NCBI GenBank assembly: GCA_049644265.1
Contig: JBARRO010000076.1
Location: 1-18,976 of the forward strand
Direction: 5' to 3'
Source: JBARRO01 sp049644265
GTDB taxonomy: Bacteria; Bacteroidota; Ignavibacteria; UBA10030
DNA: 18,976 nt
In this document: in pieces, positions 14,601 through 18,976 of the stretch
How positions within the stretch are numbered: position 1 is the stretch's first letter
Layout: each line of letters opens with the position of its first letter
Notes under the pieces: model-generated
Told to the model about the DNA's origin: nothing
The model's database searches: none
Seen by the model: only the letters and a program-made list of their open reading frames with translations
Made by a program: the position numbers and the translations under genes

Positions 14601-16979
14601 ATGAAAAAGGCCAGAGCCTCGGCCAGTTCGTTGTCGCGTGAGTTCTTGCGAAAGCTGGATGCGTACTGGCGCGCCGCAAACTATCTCTCGGTGGGGCAGA
14701 TTTATCTCTACGCCAATCCATTGCTGAAAAAACCGCTCAGGCTCGGACACATTAAACCGCGCTTGCTCGGCCATTGGGGCACGACGCCGGGATTGAACTT
14801 CATCTATGCCCATCTGAACCGCGTGATCAAGGAGCTCGACCTGAACATGATCTTTATTACTGGCCCGGGCCACGGCGGACCCGGGATCGTGGCGAATGCC
14901 TATCTCGAGGGCACTTATTCGGAAGTCTACCCCAACATTGCAGAAACCGCGGATGGGATGGAGCGATTGTTCAAACAATTTTCTTTTCCCGGTGGCATTC
15001 CAAGCCACGTTGCGCCGGATACCCCGGGGTCGATTCACGAGGGCGGCGAGTTGGGATATTCGCTCTCGCACGCTTTCGGGGCGGCATTTGACAATCCGGA
15101 CCTGATCGTTGCGTGCGTTGTGGGTGATGGCGAGGCCGAGACCGGTCCGCTTGCCACGAGTTGGCACTCGAACAAGTTCCTCAATCCTGTCCGCGATGGC
15201 GCGGTGCTGCCGATTCTCCATCTCAACGGGTACAAAATCGCAGGGCCCACCGTGCTGGCTCGCATTCCGCATGACGAATTGGAAGCGCTCTTCGTCGGCT
15301 ACGGATACAAGCCGTATTTCGTCGAAGGCGACAACCCGATGACGATGCACCAACGTATGGCCGGAACCCTCGACTTGGTCCTTGCCGAGATTTTGCACAT
15401 CCAGCGCGATGCGCACAAGAATGGGAAAGTACGCCCGCGCTGGCCCATGATCATCCTGCGGTCGCCGAAGGGCTGGACCGGTCCGAAGGTGGTGGATGGC
15501 AAACCCGTTGAAGGCACATTCCGTTCGCACCAGGTTCCGGTGGCCGACATGAGTCGTCCCGGCCATGTGAAGATTCTGGAAAAATGGTTGAAGAGCTACC
15601 GCCCTTCAGAGTTGTTCGACAATGCCGGCACACTGCGTTCCGAGCTTGCCGATCTCGCTCCGAAAGGCGACCGTCGCATGAGCGCCAACCCCCACGCCAA
15701 CGGCGGTCTCCTGCTGCGCGATCTCTGCATGCCGGATTTTCGCGAGTACGCGCTTGCAGTGCCCAGGCCGGGCAGAGTGGAAGGCGAGGCCACACGCGTC
15801 CAGGGGCAATTCATCCGCGACGTGGTGAAATTCAACCCCGAAAACTTCCGTGTATTCAGCCCGGACGAGACATCGTCAAACCGTTGGGATGCCGTCTTCG
15901 ATGTGACGAATCGTTGCTCAACGGCTCAAATCATCCCAACGGATGACCACGTCGCGCCTTATGGCCGCGTCATGGAGATGTTGAGCGAACATCAGTGCGA
16001 AGGTTGGCTCGAAGGGTATTTGTTAACGGGCCGGCACGGCTTTTTCTCATGCTACGAAGCGTTCATCCATATCGTCGACTCGATGTTCAATCAGCATGCC
16101 AAGTGGCTTAAAATGGCGAATCACATTCCGTGGCGTCAGCCGATCGCCTCCTTGAACTTTCTCCTGTCGTCGCACGTTTGGCGGCAGGACCACAACGGAT
16201 TCAGCCATCAAGACCCCGGCTTCATCGATCACGTGATGAACAAGAAAGCGGATATCATCCGGGTGTATTTGCCTCCCGACGCAAATACCCTCCTGTCTGT
16301 GACCGACCATTGCCTCCGCAGCCGTCAATACGTGAACGTCATCGTAGCCGGCAAGCAACCGGAACTGCAATGGCTCGACATCGACTCGGCTATCAGACAC
16401 TGCACCGCGGGAATCGGTATTTGGGGATGGGCCAGTAACGATAAGGGGGGCACCCCGGACGTTGTGATGGCCTGTGCGGGTGATGTGCCTACGCTGGAAA
16501 CACTGGCGGCAGCCGAGTTGTTGCGACAGTTTTTCCCGAAACTAAAGATCCGCGTGATCAACGTGGTCGACCTGATGACCCTGCAGCCGCAGAGTGAACA
16601 TCCTCACGGACTGAGTGACAAGGACTTCGATGCCCTCTTTACTTCCCATAAGCCCATCGTTTTCGCGTATCACGGATATCCCTGGCTGATCCATCGCCTG
16701 ACCTACCGTCGGACGAATCATAAACACCTGCATGTCCGCGGGTATAAGGAAGAGGGAACGACCACCACTCCCTTTGACATGGTGGTGTTGAATGAGCTCG
16801 ATCGCTTCCATCTGGCGGGAGATGTTATTGACCGTGTGCCAGGTCTGGGTACCCGGGCTGCGTATGCCAAACAGTTCCTCCGCGATAAGCTGCTGGATCA
16901 CAAAAAGTACATTCACACACATGGCGAAGACATGCCGGAAATCCGGAACTGGAAGTGGGGGAAGAACCCGGCATCCTGA
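14601..16979 (+). CDS. xfp: Phosphoketolase (xylulose-5-phosphate / fructose-6-phosphate)
   Basis: 792 aa from the ATG at 14601. It cleaves xylulose-5-phosphate, and often fructose-6-phosphate, with phosphate to acetyl phosphate plus glyceraldehyde-3-phosphate or erythrose-4-phosphate, using ThDP and Mg2+. Diagnostic motifs: LDAYWRAANYLSVGQIYLY (19-37), GHWGTTPGLNF (57-67), GPGHGGP (88-94), GDGEAETGPLA (175-185), HLNGYKIAGPT (207-217) and, near the C-terminus, YHGYPWLIHRLTYRR. Length is normal for the family. The frame is open back to a GTG at 14508; I prefer 14601 because homologues start just before LSREFLRKLDAYW and AAAGGA precedes it closely, but a longer form is possible. No acetate kinase gene is adjacent, so acetyl phosphate would have to be used by enzymes encoded elsewhere. 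Confidence 0.95.
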   Translation: MKKARASASSLSREFLRKLDAYWRAANYLSVGQIYLYANPLLKKPLRLGHIKPRLLGHWGTTPGLNFIYAHLNRVIKELDLNMIFITGPGHGGPGIVANAYLEGTYSEVYPNIAETADGMERLFKQFSFPGGIPSHVAPDTPGSIHEGGELGYSLSHAFGAAFDNPDLIVACVVGDGEAETGPLATSWHSNKFLNPVRDGAVLPILHLNGYKIAGPTVLARIPHDELEALFVGYGYKPYFVEGDNPMTMHQRMAGTLDLVLAEILHIQRDAHKNGKVRPRWPMIILRSPKGWTGPKVVDGKPVEGTFRSHQVPVADMSRPGHVKILEKWLKSYRPSELFDNAGTLRSELADLAPKGDRRMSANPHANGGLLLRDLCMPDFREYALAVPRPGRVEGEATRVQGQFIRDVVKFNPENFRVFSPDETSSNRWDAVFDVTNRCSTAQIIPTDDHVAPYGRVMEMLSEHQCEGWLEGYLLTGRHGFFSCYEAFIHIVDSMFNQHAKWLKMANHIPWRQPIASLNFLLSSHVWRQDHNGFSHQDPGFIDHVMNKKADIIRVYLPPDANTLLSVTDHCLRSRQYVNVIVAGKQPELQWLDIDSAIRHCTAGIGIWGWASNDKGGTPDVVMACAGDVPTLETLAAAELLRQFFPKLKIRVINVVDLMTLQPQSEHPHGLSDKDFDALFTSHKPIVFAYHGYPWLIHRLTYRRTNHKHLHVRGYKEEGTTTTPFDMVVLNELDRFHLAGDVIDRVPGLGTRAAYAKQFLRDKLLDHKKYIHTHGEDMPEIRNWKWGKNPAS

Positions 16980-17038
16980 GATTTGATTGACAGTTCTACC
17001 AGGCAAGGCAACTCATCCAAATATAAAGGAGAAACATC

Positions 17039-17185
17039 ATGGGCAAAGGTCAAAACACGAAAAGGGATTCAAAGAAGAAACCCGCGAAAACCATGCAGGA
17101 AAAAAAGACGGCCAAACGGGAAAAGAAAAACGAAAAGATGAACATCTGGAATCCTCAATCGGTTAACAGCGCAACAATGAAATAA
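17039..17185 (+). CDS. Lysine-rich 48-aa protein, unknown function
   Basis: A short ORF reading MGKGQNTKRDSKKKPAKTMQ at the start and ending NIWNPQSVNSATMK. Nearly a third of residues are Lys, with Glu and Arg adding more charge. AAAGGAG at 17025-17031 lies seven bases before the ATG, one of the strongest ribosome sites in the window, which argues that this is translated. The MGKG start and basic character recall small ribosome-associated proteins such as THX, but the rest does not match and I make no functional claim. It follows the phosphoketolase gene by 59 bases and may share its transcript. RNA or DNA binding is possible from charge alone. Confidence 0.6.
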   Translation: MGKGQNTKRDSKKKPAKTMQEKKTAKREKKNEKMNIWNPQSVNSATMK

Positions 17186-17345
17186 GGACGCCTGCAGGGA
17201 AGAGAGAGGACGTCGGTGGGTCATTGGCAGCTCGACTCTGTCATCCCCGATCACTATTACGGTTGAGGGTTCGGACAAGGACGTGTCATCGGAACATAGA
17301 GAACTTCCTGACGAAGAATTGAAGCACATGCAGACATAACGAACA
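17186..17345. other. 160-base intergenic region before mlaE
   Basis: This is the longest gap in the window. One frame is open across it (17181-17339), ending in EGSDKDVSSEHRELPDEEL, but it has no usable start with a ribosome site except a GTG giving about 19 residues. I see no convincing hairpin terminator and no promoter that I can name. A transcription start for the transporter genes is likely here from the spacing, which is inference. Confidence 0.3.
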
Positions 17346-18164
17346 GTGGAACCAAGGATAAAAATAAGATCCATCACGCGTGAAAAAATCGAGGAAGATT
17401 TTTTAGCGTCGATCTTTGGCAAATTCTTTATCGCAGTAACGTCATTGGCTTCGTTTACCCTGCGCTTCTTCAAGGAAGTGTTCAAGCCTCCGTATGAGTT
17501 CAATGAACTGTTGAAACAATCGTTTCTGGTCGGTTACAAGTCTTTTCCGTTGGTTGCGATTACCGGTTTTATCATTGGGCTTGTGCTCACCATTCAGTCA
17601 AGACCCACGCTGGCGAAGTTTGGCGCGGTCTCGTTGTTGCCTGCAATGGTGGCCGTATCGCTCATACGGGAAATAGGACCGGTGATTACGGCATTGATCT
17701 TTGCCGGGAAAGTTGGTTCCGGAATTGGTGCGGAGCTCGCCTCCATGAAAGTGACCGAACAGATCGATGCAATGCAGGTTTCGGGCACGAATCCGTTTAA
17801 ATTTCTTGTCGTAACAAGAGTGCTCGCGGCAACACTGATGCTTCCTCTCCTGGTTGTGTTGGCCGATGCTGTTGGTTTATTGGGATCGTTTGTCGGAGTA
17901 AACCTCAAAGGACATGTCAGCTCCTCCTTTTTCTTCTTGCAGGTATTTCAGAGTCTCGATTTCAACGATTTGTTCCCGGCGATTGTCAAATCGTTTTTCT
18001 TCGGCTTTGCGATCGGTGTGATAGGATGTCATAAGGGCTATTATGCAAATACGGGAACGGAAGGAGTGGGAAAAGCGGCAAACTCAGCGGTTGTATTCGC
18101 ATCGCTAGTGGTTTTTTTACTGGACATGATAGCGGTACAACTTACAAGTTTGTACCAATACTGA
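17346..18164 (+). CDS. mlaE: MlaE-family ABC transporter permease
   Basis: 272 aa inner-membrane permease of the Mla/MCE lipid-transport type, which moves phospholipids or other lipids between inner and outer membranes. The family core is clear at 108-143: REIGPVITALIFAGKVGSG, then IGAELASMKVTEQIDAM. The later GCHKGYYANTGTEGVGKAAN (227-246) is also typical. About five hydrophobic segments are present. The GTG at 17346 is the only reasonable start upstream of the conserved region and lacks a clear ribosome site; the first 20 residues are not conserved, so the true start may be a little later. The ATPase gene follows immediately. The substrate-binding MCE protein (MlaD) is not in the window and would be expected just downstream. 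Confidence 0.88.
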   Translation: MEPRIKIRSITREKIEEDFLASIFGKFFIAVTSLASFTLRFFKEVFKPPYEFNELLKQSFLVGYKSFPLVAITGFIIGLVLTIQSRPTLAKFGAVSLLPAMVAVSLIREIGPVITALIFAGKVGSGIGAELASMKVTEQIDAMQVSGTNPFKFLVVTRVLAATLMLPLLVVLADAVGLLGSFVGVNLKGHVSSSFFFLQVFQSLDFNDLFPAIVKSFFFGFAIGVIGCHKGYYANTGTEGVGKAANSAVVFASLVVFLLDMIAVQLTSLYQY

Positions 18165-18183
18165 AATGTGGAGCAGCAGAACA

Positions 18184-18963
18184 ATGACAGAGAATGCAAT
18201 GCCGATACAGAGCGAAGACGATACCATGCAAGACGGTTCTTTCGTCGTTGAGATGGTGCATCTGAGGAAATCGTTTGAGAACAATCATGTCCTGCGGGAT
18301 ATTAATCTGGTAATTCATAAAGGAGAGAACCTTGTTATCCTTGGAAAATCCGGAACCGGTAAATCCGTGCTCATCAAATGTATCGCAGGCTTGCTTGATT
18401 GTGACTATGGCACGCTTGTTATTTTTGGAGAAGATATATCCCAACTCTCCGAAGAAGAGCTTATCGAAATACGCAAGAAAATAGGCTACCTCTTCCAAAG
18501 CGGCGCCTTGTATGATTCCATGACCGTGAGGGAAAATCTTGAATTTCCACTGAGAAGGCAGCGGCGTTCAATATCAAAAGACAACATGAACACGTTGATA
18601 AAAGAGGCTTTGGAGAATGTAGGACTTGAGAAAGCAATCGATAAAACACCCGCAGAACTTTCCGGCGGTATGCGAAAGAGGTTGGGTCTGGCCCGAACGT
18701 TGATTTTAAAACCGGAGATTATGCTGTATGACGAACCGACAACGGGACTTGATCCCATTACGTCAAAAGAAATAAGCAAACTCATTTTGGAGGTGCAAAA
18801 AAAATACAACACCTCTTCCGTTATTATCACACACGATATGGAATGCGCCAGGCTTACAGCAGATCGAATCATCGTGATCAAAGATGGAATGTGCGAAGCC
18901 GAAGGCTCATTCGACAAGCTGAAGAATTCAACGGATGTATGGATACGGTCGTTTTTTGTATAA
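18184..18963 (+). CDS. mlaF: MlaF-family ABC transporter ATPase
   Basis: 259 aa ATPase partner of the preceding permease. Walker A is GKSGTGKS (54-61), the Q-loop glutamine is in LFQSGALYDSMT (103-114), the signature is LSGGMRKRLGLARTL (159-173), Walker B is IMLYDEP (179-185), and the H-loop is IITHDM (214-219). LSGGM instead of LSGGQ and the SGALYDSMTV segment are typical of MlaF rather than other importers. All catalytic residues are intact. The start is ambiguous: ATG 18166, one base after the permease stop, has no ribosome site, whereas ATG 18184 has GGAG (18170-18173) ten bases upstream, so I chose 18184. The gene ends 13 bases before the window edge. Confidence 0.92.
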   Translation: MTENAMPIQSEDDTMQDGSFVVEMVHLRKSFENNHVLRDINLVIHKGENLVILGKSGTGKSVLIKCIAGLLDCDYGTLVIFGEDISQLSEEELIEIRKKIGYLFQSGALYDSMTVRENLEFPLRRQRRSISKDNMNTLIKEALENVGLEKAIDKTPAELSGGMRKRLGLARTLILKPEIMLYDEPTTGLDPITSKEISKLILEVQKKYNTSSVIITHDMECARLTADRIIVIKDGMCEAEGSFDKLKNSTDVWIRSFFV

Positions 18964-18976
18964 TGGATCGCACATT

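Noticed and set aside
14547..15566. 339-codon open frame on the minus strand across the phosphoketolase gene.
   Set aside because: It lies wholly opposite a firmly identified gene, has no family motif, and is explained by codon bias of the + strand gene.
17181..17339. Open frame in the gap before mlaE ending in EGSDKDVSSEHRELPDEEL.
   Set aside because: There is no ATG start, and the only GTG would give about 19 residues; treated as non-coding.

Overview
The window is about 19 kb of gene-dense bacterial chromosome. It has 18 recognisable protein genes plus one short lysine-rich ORF, all on the + strand, and no gap longer than about 160 bases. I see no rRNA, tRNA, CRISPR array, insertion sequence or phage gene. 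The organism is Gram-negative: there is an MlaE/MlaF lipid-transport pair, an OmpA-domain protein, an AsmA-like protein and a secreted, probably outer-membrane beta protein. Base composition is close to balanced. Several genes carry strong Shine-Dalgarno sequences (AAAGGAG type), which argues against classical Bacteroidia, where they are usually weak. The protein style suits the Bacteroidota/Chlorobi/Ignavibacteria neighbourhood, but that placement is an inference and was not tested.

Layout. Bases 98-1612 encode a short RNB-domain exoribonuclease with an S1-like C-terminus. Bases 1658-2866 encode a secreted protein of unknown function with an N-terminal beta-sandwich-like region and a beta-rich C-terminus. 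Bases 2934-6410 hold a run of membrane genes: a YtxH-like protein overlapping an AI-2E-family permease, a LysE-family exporter, and an AsmA-like single-pass protein. Bases 6478-7227 encode an unusual DUF1508-TM-OmpA protein. Bases 7363-14474 mix metabolic enzymes (zinc alcohol dehydrogenase, pyruvate decarboxylase-type ThDP enzyme, group II PLP decarboxylase) with small envelope or stress-type proteins (DUF6600, coiled-coil sll1863-like, eRF1-domain-3-like, low-affinity iron permease family). Bases 14601-16979 encode a phosphoketolase, followed by the 48-aa lysine-rich ORF. Bases 17346-18963 encode an MlaE/MlaF ABC transporter pair that probably continues beyond the window.

How the genes may work together. 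Pyruvate decarboxylase plus alcohol dehydrogenase would convert pyruvate to ethanol through acetaldehyde, regenerating NAD+. Phosphoketolase would make acetyl phosphate from xylulose-5-phosphate or fructose-6-phosphate. The PLP decarboxylase could consume protons. With the small envelope and stress-type proteins interleaved, the central region looks like an accessory fermentation and stress module. The individual families are known. The grouping, the DUF1508-OmpA architecture, the small lysine-rich ORF and a short upstream ORF overlapping the decarboxylase start are the points most worth checking.
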